Shown piece after piece: positions 33,199-44,507 of a stretch of 64,000 nucleotides of DNA. Within the stretch, counting starts at the first letter, position 1. Each line of letters opens with the position of its first letter. This DNA is from Acarospora socialis (Eukaryota; Ascomycota; Lecanoromycetes; Acarosporales; Acarosporaceae). Location: positions 2,170,001-2,234,000 of the forward strand of contig JAMYGW020000001.1 of the NCBI GenBank assembly GCA_025617375.2, read 5' to 3'. A program made the position numbers and the translations under genes. The notes beneath the pieces were generated by a model. That model was not told where the DNA came from, ran no database searches, and worked only from the letters and a program-made list of their open reading frames with translations.

Positions 33199-36100
33199 CT
33201 ACGGGGTAGTGGTTTTCGATTTCCTCGCCAGCCAGTCGCCCAGCATGTTATCCAGCCGGAGCGACAGTTCCCCAAGCCTTCTGTTCTCGTCTTTGAACAG
33301 ACCGCCCGTGATAGGATGGTCGGGCCCCGCAGGAACGACGCCGGAGTTGTCGTGGACGACGACGAGGAGATCCCGGATCTCGCTGTCGTCTTCGAGGTAA
33401 GTGCGCAGGCTTGCGTCGCTCCATGTCGGGGCTGCGATGGGCGGTTGTGATTGGGTGAATGACGTCGGGGTGGTGTCGTAAGGCTTGGTTTCGGGTGCTT
33501 CGATGAGTTCGGGTGAGGAGGGCGGGGAGATCGAGGGCTCTTCTTGTGAGGAGGTGTCGACCATCAGGGCTGGTGGGGGGCGGGAGGTTTGAGGATCGAC
33601 GGGCGAGACTTGGATCGGTGATTCCGAGAGACGTTCGTCGGCTGGTTGGACGGTATGCTCGGGTGAAGGGTGCTCGGGTGAGACGTTCTGCGGCTCCTCG
33701 AGTGGGTCCGCATGCTCTTCTGGGTCAGGCGAGGAATCAAAGTCGTCCATGGCTACGCGTCGTTTCGACTTCTTGACCTTCTCCGGTTTCGGGTCTGATG
33801 AAGAGGGCGAGGATCTCAGAGCCGAGGTGATCGGAGCAAAGACTCCACCACTTGGTTTGGGATCGGGTTGGGTTGGTACAACGGTTGTTTCCCTAGACTG
33901 CTCGGGTGAGCGAATGCGTAAAGGTGCCGGAGTGTCTTCCGTTCGAGGCTCTATATCGGGACTGACTACACGCATGGAAGATACTACTGCATTAGCTGTT
34001 GGTGCTGAGCGCTCTGGTGGTGGTTGTGCTTCGCTCGCTGATTTGACGGGTGTCGACTTTGATGCAGAATGCTCATTCTTTGCAGGCGCAAGATTCCCCG
34101 GCGGCGCTTTCTGCAGCTTGCTAGGATGTCTTTGAGGTTGCTGGGAAGTTTTCGAGGACTGAGCTTCCTGTCTTAATGATTCCAACGATCCTTTCGGTTG
34201 CGGTGATAATCTGGTGATTTCCCCTGACACCTTGTCGGAATCGACCGCCTCCTCATCCTGAGATTTACTTCTCTTGTCTTTCCTTTTGAAAAGTCCACTG
34301 AGCATCCCGGGCTTTTTCTCCTTTCTCTTCCTGTCTTCTTTCGAACGCTCTGTAGGGGAGATAGTCTTTTCAAGCGTATCAAAGCTAGTTCTTGTCTTGA
34401 GCTGTAGATAGATATCGTAAGCTTCAAACGAAGTAAGTGAAACCCCAGAGGCACCACTCACCTCTTTCGACTCGTTCGATTTTATAGTTGAATTGCTGGA
34501 GTCGTCTCGCAATAGGTTTGGTGTCAGGGTGATTTTACGCGTCTCAACACTGTCGTCCTTGAAAAAGGAATCTGTATTCCGAACTGTGCCTCTCCTCGAT
34601 TTACCGTTCATAACGTCTTCCGCTGTTGCTGGCGCTCCATGTCAGACAGTTGTTCGGAAATTGGGGATGTGATCGCCAGGACGCTTACCACGCGGATCGG
34701 AAGTCTCATCATTTAATGATAACAACTCAGTATGTGTACTCATATCGCCCTCGCCGTTCTCAATGGGCGAGTGGAGCTGCTGTATGTCATCAACCCCACT
34801 ATCTTTAGGTGAGTGATTCAATTTGATGGCCTCCGCTGCAGCTGCGTCCTCGTCCTGCTGACCACCATTCGCTTGTGCTTGGGCTTGGGCGTCAGACGAT
34901 TCACCTTCGCCGAGGTACGGATCGGCTTCACCGTCCTCTTCATCGGTTGAATACTCGACGTCCGAAGCTTCGACGTATGTGGGAGCACAGAACTGTACTG
35001 TTTTGGCGTTCCGTCGACTCATCGCTTTCTTCAAAGGATTCTTGGACTTCTGAGCATTGTCGCCTAGCATCGTAGCAGATAACTACTGATATCTTAGCAC
35101 TGCCCGGAGCCTTGTCCTACAGGATAGTTGCATACGTCAATATTTCGGTGTTTGTTCAGACGAGCAAGTCGCTCTGTAGGAGTCTCAATGTGCTCCGCTG
35201 GTAGATACCCTACGGGCCCGTGTCTGTCAGTACCCCGATCAATGGAACCCGGAGTGAAGCTCCTAACCAATGCTGCTATCCTTCACCACCCTGACTAACC
35301 ACCAGTAGCTATTACTATCATCCAGCAGAACCATTGTGTCACCTTTCGTAGCATTTGCCTGGCCCTCGACGGTCGCGAAGAAGTTATGGAGCGCGTAAAC
35401 GAATTTGAAATCGATGTCCTCTATCTCGCGTAAGCACTCTCCACCCCAGCCTGAGTCAGTGAAGCGGGAATCATCAGAAAAAGAAACGTCTTCGGCATCA
35501 TCATCATTTGCAGTTTCTTCGTTCCAGGATGAAACGGTGGTCGGAGACGAAGACAGGGAGGTGGAAGGCGATAAAAGTGCGTCGTCAAAGCTGTTGTCTA
35601 GAAGCGGATCGTCAGAAGGGAGGAGGAAGTGTTCAATATCATTCCCGTCAAAATCGATATCGTATGAAACTTGGTCGTGATCGAAACGCTCCCGAAAATA
35701 GCTGAGAGAACTCTCGCTGGTCAAGGGACCTAGTAGGTCGCGAGATTCGTCATCGGATGCTTCGTTGTCTTCGTTACCGTTGTGTGTGTCGTTTCCTCCT
35801 TCATACCCACCCAGCTGATGATGATCCTCTGACAACATAGTGTGACCCTCGTCATGTGAAGAGGCGTTTGAAGCTTGTACTGGTATCGACACAGAAATGG
35901 AAGAAGGGTTGCTCATGGTGTAAAGTGAAGATGGTTGTAGGTCGAAAGTACGTGAAGAAACTGAAGCTAAAGAATCTGCTCGTGCTGGCCAATATAAGGG
36001 TTGAGTATACCCACCGTCATCTATCGATGGAGAGCTTGATAGTTTGTCCATCAAGTCATCATCCAAGCCATCGTCTCCTTCGAGATCCGAAACCTCAGTA

Positions 36101-36575
36101 TCATCCCCGGCCGGCCCATTGTGTCCGCCATTTAGCCTAACGGCTTGCTCGTCCTGGTCAATCTGACCATTCACTCCGAACTCGTCGGCCTGACCGCCAA
36201 GCGACCCGGACCCTTCGTGGAAGGTCGAGTTTTCCCCACCCACAAGATCATCGGAGACAGGGAAATCATGCAGCTGTTGTTGCTCGGTTGTTTCCTCCGC
36301 TTGCCTGATGGCCCCAGCTTGGTGAGGTGCCGGCGGCCCAACGCCTAGAGGCGCTGGGTGTGTAGGTTGTCGAGTGTGATCTTTGGCAGAAGGTGCCCCA
36401 TGGTCTTGAAGGTCGATAGTGTCTATTGAGATTGAAGTACGTGATCAGCCCTGTCAGATGAATTCTGCGCGCATCTCTTCATTCGACAATTGTGCGACTT
36501 TCACATGTAGATTATAATTTAACGCCTACTCCAACCCTCTGGCTTACCTGCTCGAATGATTTGTGGCCGTGTCAT
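33199..36575 (-). CDS. tea4: SH3 cell-polarity protein, Tea4/TeaC/Bud14 family
   Basis: Cell-end polarity scaffold that links microtubule-delivered landmarks to protein phosphatase 1 and formins. Five exons (minus strand): 36575-36548, 36422-35268, 35209-35136, 35082-34689 and 34622-33199, 1024 residues, all phases consistent. The 28-base first exon reads MTRPQIIRA|DTIDLQDHG. The SH3 domain (about 349-405) crosses introns 2 and 3: FKFVYALHNFFATVEG, TKGDTMVLLDDSNSYWWLVR, KDSSIG|YLPAEHIETPTERLARLNKH|. Exon 4 follows with LSATMLGDNAQKSKNPLKKAM, then KTVQF (446-450), an RVxF-like PP1 docking motif. The acidic 50-330 region and the Ser/Pro-rich C-terminal half are disordered; the last helix (NRRLGELSLRLDNMLGDWL) is conserved-looking. 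It is divergent from a kinase gene 2.26 kb away. Confidence 0.94.
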
Positions 36576-38834
36576 CTTTATCGTATCAGCAGCCCAGGAC
36601 TATTTCGCCTGCGAATCCTTGCAGTTCTGGGAACAGTGACTGGTAACGTGTACATGCGCCCGGATATGTGGTCAAAGCTGGCTTGTTTTGAAAGGGTCAG
36701 GAGTTGTAGGCCGGATCAGATGCAAAGTTGTTGGGTCTGGCCAGTGTTGGGCACCTAGAAATCAGTTTGTGTGACGAAGGTGCTATCTTTGGTTAGGATC
36801 GGGGGGCTGAGGAGGCTGAGCGGACGGGGTTGCGCACTGCGGTTTGAGCGCAACGAAGTGTACACGGGTTAAGCTTCGCTCGATGTGAGTCAAAGTAGTG
36901 AAGAAGGCACGGGGAGAATAATGTCGTGCAAAGGTCTCAATCACATAGTGCAGGTGATGTTCTCGAATCCACGGAGATCGGGTAAGTATGTGGTCGTTCG
37001 TTTCCGTATATCTTTTTAGCGTCGTTTGGAAATAAGCCGGCTGGCGTCTAGCGCGCTTGTTTCATTGAGCTCCGCTACTGTAGCGCCAACCGCGTTACGA
37101 GCTCTTAATCAGCATCCAGATCGATCCTAACTTAGCATAGGATATGTCTTGACGAACATGCTCCTCTCACTCGGCATGTCTACACTTTGTGCGACTCCTA
37201 TTGCCGTGGGAGGAGAGTACAGGGTCGCGTGCGATCATGCATTCGACGCCATTACCTGGCACCAGGGTAGGAATCGGCTCTCGAATATAGGTAGCCCCTC
37301 GAGCAGAGGTACAGTAACACAGTGAGAAAGGTATCTCTATATCCGCTGACGCTGCAAACCTTCCTCTTGCGCAGAGAATAATCTGCTTCTCCGCTGAGAT
37401 GCTTCATTCCTATGAGCATATTACCTCATAGCTTCCGCTGCGGATAGTTGTTGGTGTGCTTGTAGAGGTGTGACAGTACGGAAGGTACGAATACTGATGA
37501 TGGAGTTCGAAACAGCACGAGAAACAGCAGAAGTGGGACTGCTGCGGCTTTACAGCCCTGAAATAATTATGTAATCGCATCCTGCAGGTTGTTCGAGCAA
37601 ACCGATAATGCTGCACGGAGGCTGCAGATATGTTTCCTATTGTCCAAGCATTGCTGATGGCTTATAGCGCAAGAAACGGACAACGTGTGAACCATGAGGT
37701 GCGGCCGTCAATCCTTACCAGACACCGGGGGGCCCTTGACCCTTTATACGTACGAGTACCGGTACGAGTACGTTTGAGATAAGGTGGTTGTACCGAGTCT
37801 GCATAGTAGGTGATCCGGGCTTGTATTTACTAGGTATTTACTACGTCGACCTTATCAGGATTGAATAAATTCCCTATCAATAGATAGTTATCGGTAGATA
37901 GGTAGACCACAGGTAGAAATCCATACACTCACGCTTGGCCCCGCTTGAACGGCGTAACGTCCTGGAGTCGTCCGCTCTCTTTCCGGAAGCTGGGGGTTAA
38001 TGATTCAAACGATGCATAAGGTATTGAGATACTTACATTAAAATACAGAGAAGGTATGAAAACCCTAGGTACCTGTACCTTACCTAAGCACACCCCGGCT
38101 GCATTACCGGTCCGCATTACCTTACATTACCTAACCTTACATTACTCGTACATTAGCGAAATCTACTGCAAGGGATTAGTTGCATTTCTTTGTTCTCCGC
38201 TCAAAGTCGTTAAGTCAAATCGAAGTTGTTGTTGCCCTTAAACCTTTTACATTTCGCCATTGCGGCCCTTTCTGGCGACCTTGCTACTTCCAATTAGGAC
38301 TCTGACTCTTCGTCCTTCCCATCCAGTCACAGACCTTCCAGGCAGGCAAGTGGAAGTGGTGGAACCGGACAGCGCAAGGGAATTCGAAGGAAGAAACGTC
38401 ACCGTGCAGCCTTGTCTGTGGGGGTCCGCGCCGAATCCCGATGTAATAACGACACAGCTTTCCACGAAATAACACGGTCGCAAGTCAGTCATCTGGAGGC
38501 CTGAGTCAGAAATCAGTCCTGCAGACCGATCAAACATGATAGCTCCATGTGTATAAGTACAAGCATACCGGACCGCTCATATCTGAGCCGCCTGTACTCC
38601 GTACAAGGCGGAACATCTCGGAGGCCTGCGCCGCTGCATCTCCGCCACTCTTTTCAGCGCATCCCATCGGCGATCAAACCTGCCGAGCGAGTGCAATTCG
38701 AGACCTCTTGCCTTGTCGCAAACGACGAACGTATAAGGTAGGTGCTTCGCCTTACCGGTACAAGTAAGACGCCTCATCCGCCATCTGACGACCCTTGATA
38801 ACCAACTACATATTCGTCTACCGTGGATACAGCC
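36576..38834. other. 2.3-kb divergent intergenic region tea4 / kinase
   Basis: No gene supported. It must contain both promoters and probably long leaders. Local repeated words: GTACGAGTACCGGTACGAGTACG (two GTACGAGTAC units, near 37749), TATTTACTA units (37826-37843) and CATTACCTTACATTACC-type runs (38100-38150). No transposon or RNA gene recognised. Confidence 0.5.
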
Positions 38835-40877
38835 ATGGCTTCGGTCGAGTCACCACTAAGGCTACAGAGACTAACGGTCAAGACGTCTGCATCGACATCC
38901 GGGTCCGATGAGCCGTACTATTCGCTTCAGCACATGAATGGCCTACACAATCGCAACCCGACTGGGGAAGATGAGGGGGAGTCGACCAGAGACTACTTTG
39001 TGACGAACTCGAGACCTTTCGTGATTGGACCGAAGCTCCCCAGAACTAAGTACGCAGGCGGCAGCTTTTCGATCGTGGATGATGAGGATGAAGTACCCAC
39101 TCCACCGGTAGATATACCACAATCGTCCGCAGAGGCACTGGGTCCTTTCCTTGAAGAGAGTGATCAGCCACATAACAGCCGATATGCTGAGCCTTCACCC
39201 TTGGAGCGGTTCATTCGGCAGCGAAGCACGTCTATCAACTTTAGTCCGCAGGTCACTCTGGATTCCGGGCATAAGCATGGATTGAACGAGCCATTGCCGA
39301 AGACTATCAATCAACGGCGGGCGACACAACGGTCATTGCTGGAAGCTTTATCCGATGATAGATTTCAGGTCGATTCGGTCGACCATCAGGATGCATCTGG
39401 TTGGACAAGTTACGACTTGGCGAAAGGTCATCTCGACGGCCAGTTCAAGGCTGTAAGTGAAGGTGCGCACAGTAACCGAGCACAACCACGGGAGCCTCAA
39501 CCATCCTTGGTACCTGCCGTAGCCGTCGAAACGCCTAGATGTAGCAATCGCGCCGAGGTCGAGCCGATTGCGTCGTTGACCTCGGAATCCACAGCGTCAT
39601 CAGTCTCTCATGAAGCCCGCACGCCCAGCGGCTCACCTTCGGAATATGCGCTTTCTCCCATCTCGATTTTCTCGCCACTGCGTCAGCCAACCTCGTTTCA
39701 GGACTCTAGTGCATGGCCGGCTCCTCGTCGGCAAGGTTCTTCGCGACCGAAGAGCTATACTTACGATAGGAGTGCCGGCTTGCGTAATGGTCGGCGCCGC
39801 AGCTCACTGAGATCGACCTCCACAAGCTCGATGTCCCCAGCAAGTGCTTTTCTGTCGATGTGGGGCAAGGAGGAAGCAACGGCACAGCCTGATGATGAAG
39901 GTCAGGAGGTGGGAGATTACGTTTTAGGCAAGCAGATCGGTTTCGGTGGCTTCAGCGTGGTCAGGGAGGCATACACGATCGAGGAAGGGGAGCGTGTTCA
40001 ACGGGCGGTGAAGATCGTACGGAAGCTGGTGTCCGGCAAGGAAGACCGTGAAAACGAACAACTACAAGCGGAATTTGAGCATGAGGTCGGATTGTGGCGT
40101 TGTCTAATTCATCGCCATATATTACCCCTCGTCGCCGTATACGAAACAAACTTCGCCACGTTTTGCTTCACTCGGTTAATCACAGGTGGTACGCTCTTCG
40201 ATGTCGTTCGCTCGAATCGAAAAGGCCTGGATGGGAAACAAGCGAGGCGATACGCCTACCAGCTAGCGGAGGCCATTCGCTATCTTCATGAGGATGTTAG
40301 GGTCGTGCACAGGGACATCAAACTAGAAAATTGTCTGGTGGATCGTTCAAGCTCGGAAGACGCCGCCGAGGGTGGCAACATCTTGCTTTGCGATTTCGGC
40401 ATGGCTGAGTTCATTACCAGTGATACCCGCAGTAACTCGCCTGATCCCTATGAGGACGCGTCCGATCGACCTCCCCCGAAGAATATCGGACCATCTGAGA
40501 CCAGCACATCGATCATCGGTAGTCTACAATATGCTTCACCGGAGCTTATCGCGGGTCCTGCGGGTCTGCTAAAGACTTCTATGGACATATGGGCGTTTGG
40601 CGTGGTAGTATATGCTTTGCTTGTGGGAAACCTGCCGTTCAATCATCCGCTCCCATCGAAGGTCCAGAAGATGATCTTGGCAGGTGAGTGGAGTCAGTCC
40701 GCGTTGAGTCAGGCTCACGGAGTTCAAGACAGTGTCCAAGACGCTGTGGACCTGCTCCGCGGTTGCCTCGAGCTAGAAAGTGATGCTCGTTGGGATGTCG
40801 CGCAGGTGCTTGATTGCCGCTGGTTACGCGGATGCCGGGAGTGTTATGGAGAAGTTGATTCCGGCTGGGCACGTTAG
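38835..40877 (+). CDS. Ser/Thr protein kinase with long disordered N-terminus
   Basis: Eukaryotic protein kinase, single exon, 680 residues. The start was chosen at the ATG in context GCCATGGC (38835); the frame is open slightly upstream without another ATG. Residues 1-350 are Ser/Pro-rich and disordered. The kinase domain runs from about 360 to 672: glycine loop IGFGGFSVVREA, K393 in RAVKIV, catalytic VVHRDIKLENCL (D494), DFG at D520 in LLCDFGMAEF, then a Pro/Ser insert in the activation loop, GSLQYASPELIAG (SPE instead of APE) and DIWAFGVVVYALLVGNLPF. All catalytic residues are present, so it should be active. The style is CAMK/Nim1-like; no ortholog name can be given with confidence. Confidence 0.92.
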   Translation: MASVESPLRLQRLTVKTSASTSGSDEPYYSLQHMNGLHNRNPTGEDEGESTRDYFVTNSRPFVIGPKLPRTKYAGGSFSIVDDEDEVPTPPVDIPQSSAEALGPFLEESDQPHNSRYAEPSPLERFIRQRSTSINFSPQVTLDSGHKHGLNEPLPKTINQRRATQRSLLEALSDDRFQVDSVDHQDASGWTSYDLAKGHLDGQFKAVSEGAHSNRAQPREPQPSLVPAVAVETPRCSNRAEVEPIASLTSESTASSVSHEARTPSGSPSEYALSPISIFSPLRQPTSFQDSSAWPAPRRQGSSRPKSYTYDRSAGLRNGRRRSSLRSTSTSSMSPASAFLSMWGKEEATAQPDDEGQEVGDYVLGKQIGFGGFSVVREAYTIEEGERVQRAVKIVRKLVSGKEDRENEQLQAEFEHEVGLWRCLIHRHILPLVAVYETNFATFCFTRLITGGTLFDVVRSNRKGLDGKQARRYAYQLAEAIRYLHEDVRVVHRDIKLENCLVDRSSSEDAAEGGNILLCDFGMAEFITSDTRSNSPDPYEDASDRPPPKNIGPSETSTSIIGSLQYASPELIAGPAGLLKTSMDIWAFGVVVYALLVGNLPFNHPLPSKVQKMILAGEWSQSALSQAHGVQDSVQDAVDLLRGCLELESDARWDVAQVLDCRWLRGCRECYGEVDSGWAR

Positions 40878-41722
40878 GTCACTCTATTGACCTATGACGT
40901 GGTCACACTATTGGACGTTTCCCTTGGCCTACAGGCCGAGTCTGTCCTACAGAGGCCGAGTTTCATTACATACGTTAACGTTTGCGAGATTCGAGATACC
41001 CCTATATGCTTTATGGATACTGCACTATTGCTGTTTCGAAGAGCTTCTGGATACCCTTCTCTGTCTATAGATATCAACTCTCCTTTCTTACGGCTTCCAC
41101 CCTTTGAGTTTGGTCACGAATCGCTGCTTCTGGCGTCGCTTTGACTTCCACGTCGTTTGAGCCAAGCTCAGGTGCTCACTAGGTAGCTAAGGCACGGGGA
41201 AATTGTCTGTGCGACGCATTGGTGTATGATACAGCTCGGTCATAATGCTCTATGCGACTCATCGATACTTACCATGTGAGTATCAATATGTCGCGACCGC
41301 TGCTTGGTTTGCTTTGCGCGACCAAAAGTGATGCGGAGATTCCTCGAGATGCTCCTGCTGTAGTGCACATCGCCACGCAGCGACTACGAAATGGCTTCTG
41401 TAGAAGAATATTAGGCAGATGCCCAGTATATTGAAGTTGCTCAATCCGTAGCCCTGTCTCGAACACCGTTCCTTGATGGTAGTGGATAGAAACTCAATAC
41501 TAAGTGTTGGGCTACAGCGACTTCTCCGCATTCAAGGCGTAGTGGTAGTAGCTACCTTGTACGTGTGTAACTGCAACGGCTGTCAAGTGAAGCTACGTCA
41601 TGTCTAAGAAGCTACGGTAAGGTAAGCTCCCGAGTCGTTGCAACGACCTGTTTATCAACAAATAATAGCTCAACCCGAAGAATCCGTCGTTTCGAATCGA
41701 CATACGCCTTTGCTTCCTGAAC
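40878..41722. other. Intergenic, kinase to F-box gene
   Basis: 845 bases without a supported gene. Ordinary composition, no repeat noticed. The right end is the F-box gene promoter and leader. Confidence 0.5.
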
Positions 41723-43962
41723 ATGTCTTTGCTGAAGACTAACATAACAGATCTGCGTACGTGATTCCAGAACGTTCATTCCAGTTGATTGGTGCTCAGC
41801 AGCTAACGCCAGGTCTTTATCAGCCACTGATATTCTTGTTAGCATATTTCCTCACCTTGAACCGGGGGAGTTTCTGGCTTTCTGCAGCACCTCGGTGGGT
41901 CACCAGCTTGCTTCGGGAGATGTCACTGCTGGACGATCTCAGCCCGCTGATGGTTCGGTAGAAAGCATTCTCAGAGTTGCGGCTCGATGCCTCCTATTGG
42001 CGGGCACTGACTCGCAACACTTTTCGTATTCCTAACCAACCACTTCTGCGGGCAGATGGTGAGCGCTGGCAATGGCTCTACAAACGTCTTGCTACGCAAA
42101 CAAGGGTTTTCACATGGGGCAAGAATGAAGACAACGCTTTAGGCCATAGCATACTAACTCGAGCCGAAATTGAGAGATATCCACCATCTGAGCGCTACTG
42201 GAGGGCACTAAGGAGGCGCAAGGTTAGCTGGCCGACGGAAATGGATGGTACGGAAAGCGTGGGCGTCGTAGCGGACCTGCAATGTGGCGGCTGGTCCACG
42301 ACGCTGCTGAATTCCACTGGTCAACTTTACGCTGTTGGCATCTTCAATGGCCTGCGTTTTGGGCACCAAGCTGAGGAGAGGCTTTGCCGCCTGAGATTCC
42401 CTCTCGGATATCCCCAAAGTGGACGTGAGAGATACGAACCCACTACTGCCATTAAGCAGTACTCGTGTGGACGCATACATGTTCTTGGGTTGTCTGATAG
42501 TGGGAAGATATGGCAGTGGGGCGATATCAAGGAGCCTGCCGTGCATATCAAATTCTTACACACAGATCTCCTTGAGAACAGTCCTAGAGGTGGACATGGT
42601 ACGACTACTAGTGTCGTCATGGGATGGGATCGAGCCTCAGCCTATGTCCAGGGCACGGGTATTGTGTATTGGGATCCAAACGTTGAAGAAGTTGGTGCAG
42701 ATGTCGAGGGCGCTGACGGGCTTTTGATAGACGCAGTTGTTGTTCCAGGCACGGGGTATCAGAGACCCAGGTATGAGAGATCTTCAACTCTAGACGCGGG
42801 CGGCAAAATTGGCGAAGTCCGGAAACATATAGTCCTCGAGGGTTACATAGTTTTCATTACCGACTTGAACAAAGTGTTTGCAGTCAAGTCCGATTTTCCC
42901 GACCAGGGGTTCCATAAGACTGTCGAGCTCACCTCATTCGGCAGTGTGGTCGATGTTGATCACACCGAGCTGCAAGACATACAAGGCTCGTTCCGAAACT
43001 TTGCAGTCTTCACGAGTAGAGGCAACGTCCTTACAGCCGACCGCCAGTTCCTTGACGCCTTCTGGGAGAATGAAGCCGGTGATCAAGACGTTGAGCTGCT
43101 CCCAAAGCCGGCGCAGATCCCGGTACTTCAACATAACAACGTGATCTCCGTAGCTTTTGGAGATTACCACTCACACGCACTTCACTCTAATGGTCAGATT
43201 TCCTCTTTGGGCACAGAGCCTCAGTCATGCGGCGCCCTAGGCCTCGGATCAGCGACTGAGGGAGCATGGTTTCGAGGCCTACGTTATCCTCACAATCTCG
43301 GCGACGGAAGGCTAGCCCGAGAAGCTTCCCGTCATGCTCGCCATATCTGGTTCGAGCCGGAGAAGAGTATCTGGCTTAAGCATATGGCAGTGGCCTCTCG
43401 GGATCCAGAAGCTGCTGCGAGGCAGAGGATGATCTTCTCAAGTGAACAAGTAGCTGGCGAGTTCAGCGAATGGTTCGAACAGGAAGGCAGAGGCTGGGAT
43501 GATTTCCCAGACTTGAAGGACGCCGACGACACTGGACTTGGAGCATACTTTGCACTGAGCGTAGCGGCTGCTGGGTGGCACAGCGGAGCATTGGTATTGG
43601 TCGATGAGAAGAGAGCGGAGAAGGTCCGAGAGAAATATATCATCAAGCGACCCAACCCGGCTAATGGCAATTGCGACGACACCGCTGATGAGGCACAACC
43701 CAGTATGATAAGCCGAGGGATGAAAGTTCTCTACGAGATGGGTCGTTCCTTCCTCGGACTTAGTGCGCAGAGTGAAAGGCGCAGAGCGGAACGGCAAGCT
43801 CGTCATACTATCCAAGGCCAGCAATGCGGTGATATTGAATACAGTTGGCGCGATCAGCCGTTCCCGCGCATTAGGCTCTCTAATGGCGAAGAAATGCCTG
43901 GGACAGCTCCCTTGTCTCCATGGAGATACGGAGTGCCGGATTTTGGGACGGATCGTGAATGA
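41723..43962 (+). CDS. F-box protein with RCC1-like repeats (Saf1-like)
   Basis: Likely substrate receptor of an SCF ubiquitin ligase, similar in layout to yeast Saf1. Exons 41723-41756, 41824-41894 and 41962-43962 give 701 residues; introns are 67 bases. The joins rebuild a canonical F-box at residues 7-55: NITDL|PTDILVSIFPHLEPGEFLAF, then CSTS|KAFSELRLDASYWRAL. The intron-1 acceptor was chosen from three in phase because it gives DLPTDIL and has a CTAAC branch site. RCC1-type blades follow: RVFTWGKNEDNALGHS, LQCGGWSTTLLNSTGQLYAVG, YSCGRIHVLGLSDSGKIWQWG, FAVFTSRGNVLTADRQF and VAFGDYHSHALHSNGQISSLG. The C-terminal 150 residues are charged and may be flexible. The target is unknown. Confidence 0.9.
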
Positions 43963-44507
43963 ACACCAATATCCTGCAACCAGATCTAAGGAATCAAGTC
44001 TTAACTGTGACTACTGTCGGCACGCCAACATGCTTCAGGATTCTCAGGTGTTGTCATTTGCGTTCCACCGAGATTGCAAGTGAGTTCGCTGGAACTATGG
44101 AGGCAAGTCTTTCACTAGGAGGAATAGCGGTCTGTACAGACATAGAGGCATGCATATGGGGCTATGGCAGGCCAGTATTAATCGCTGTCTGCAGCGGTGA
44201 CCTACGAGGTAGTGGCAGGAAAGTTTACGAAGCGTTATACAATCCAACGACTAGGATGCAACTAGGCTTCCAGTGACTGGATAGGCTCTCGCATACGATC
44301 TAGTAATCTGTGCCCTGAGTCATAGCATAATTTAGATGGTGTGACTACTAATAAGGCTGTGCCGCATTATTCACTGACCTTCAAGTTAGGCAGCAGCATC
44401 GGCCAACATATAAGTACAGCCATCACCACCAACAATCCTTCCCCTCTCAACAACCAAGTTGAAATCAAGGATCGACACAAGTACAAACTCGCTTGCACTC
44501 CAGTCAT
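43963..44507. other. Intergenic before the VIT/vWA gene
   Basis: 545 bases with no supported gene. ACATATAAG at 44408-44416 is a possible TATA element about 90 bases before the next start codon. Confidence 0.45.

Noticed and set aside
41757-41802. Alternative 43- or 46-base first introns in the F-box gene
   Set aside because: Also in phase, but the 67-base intron gives the canonical DLPTDIL F-box start and uses a CTAAC branch site.
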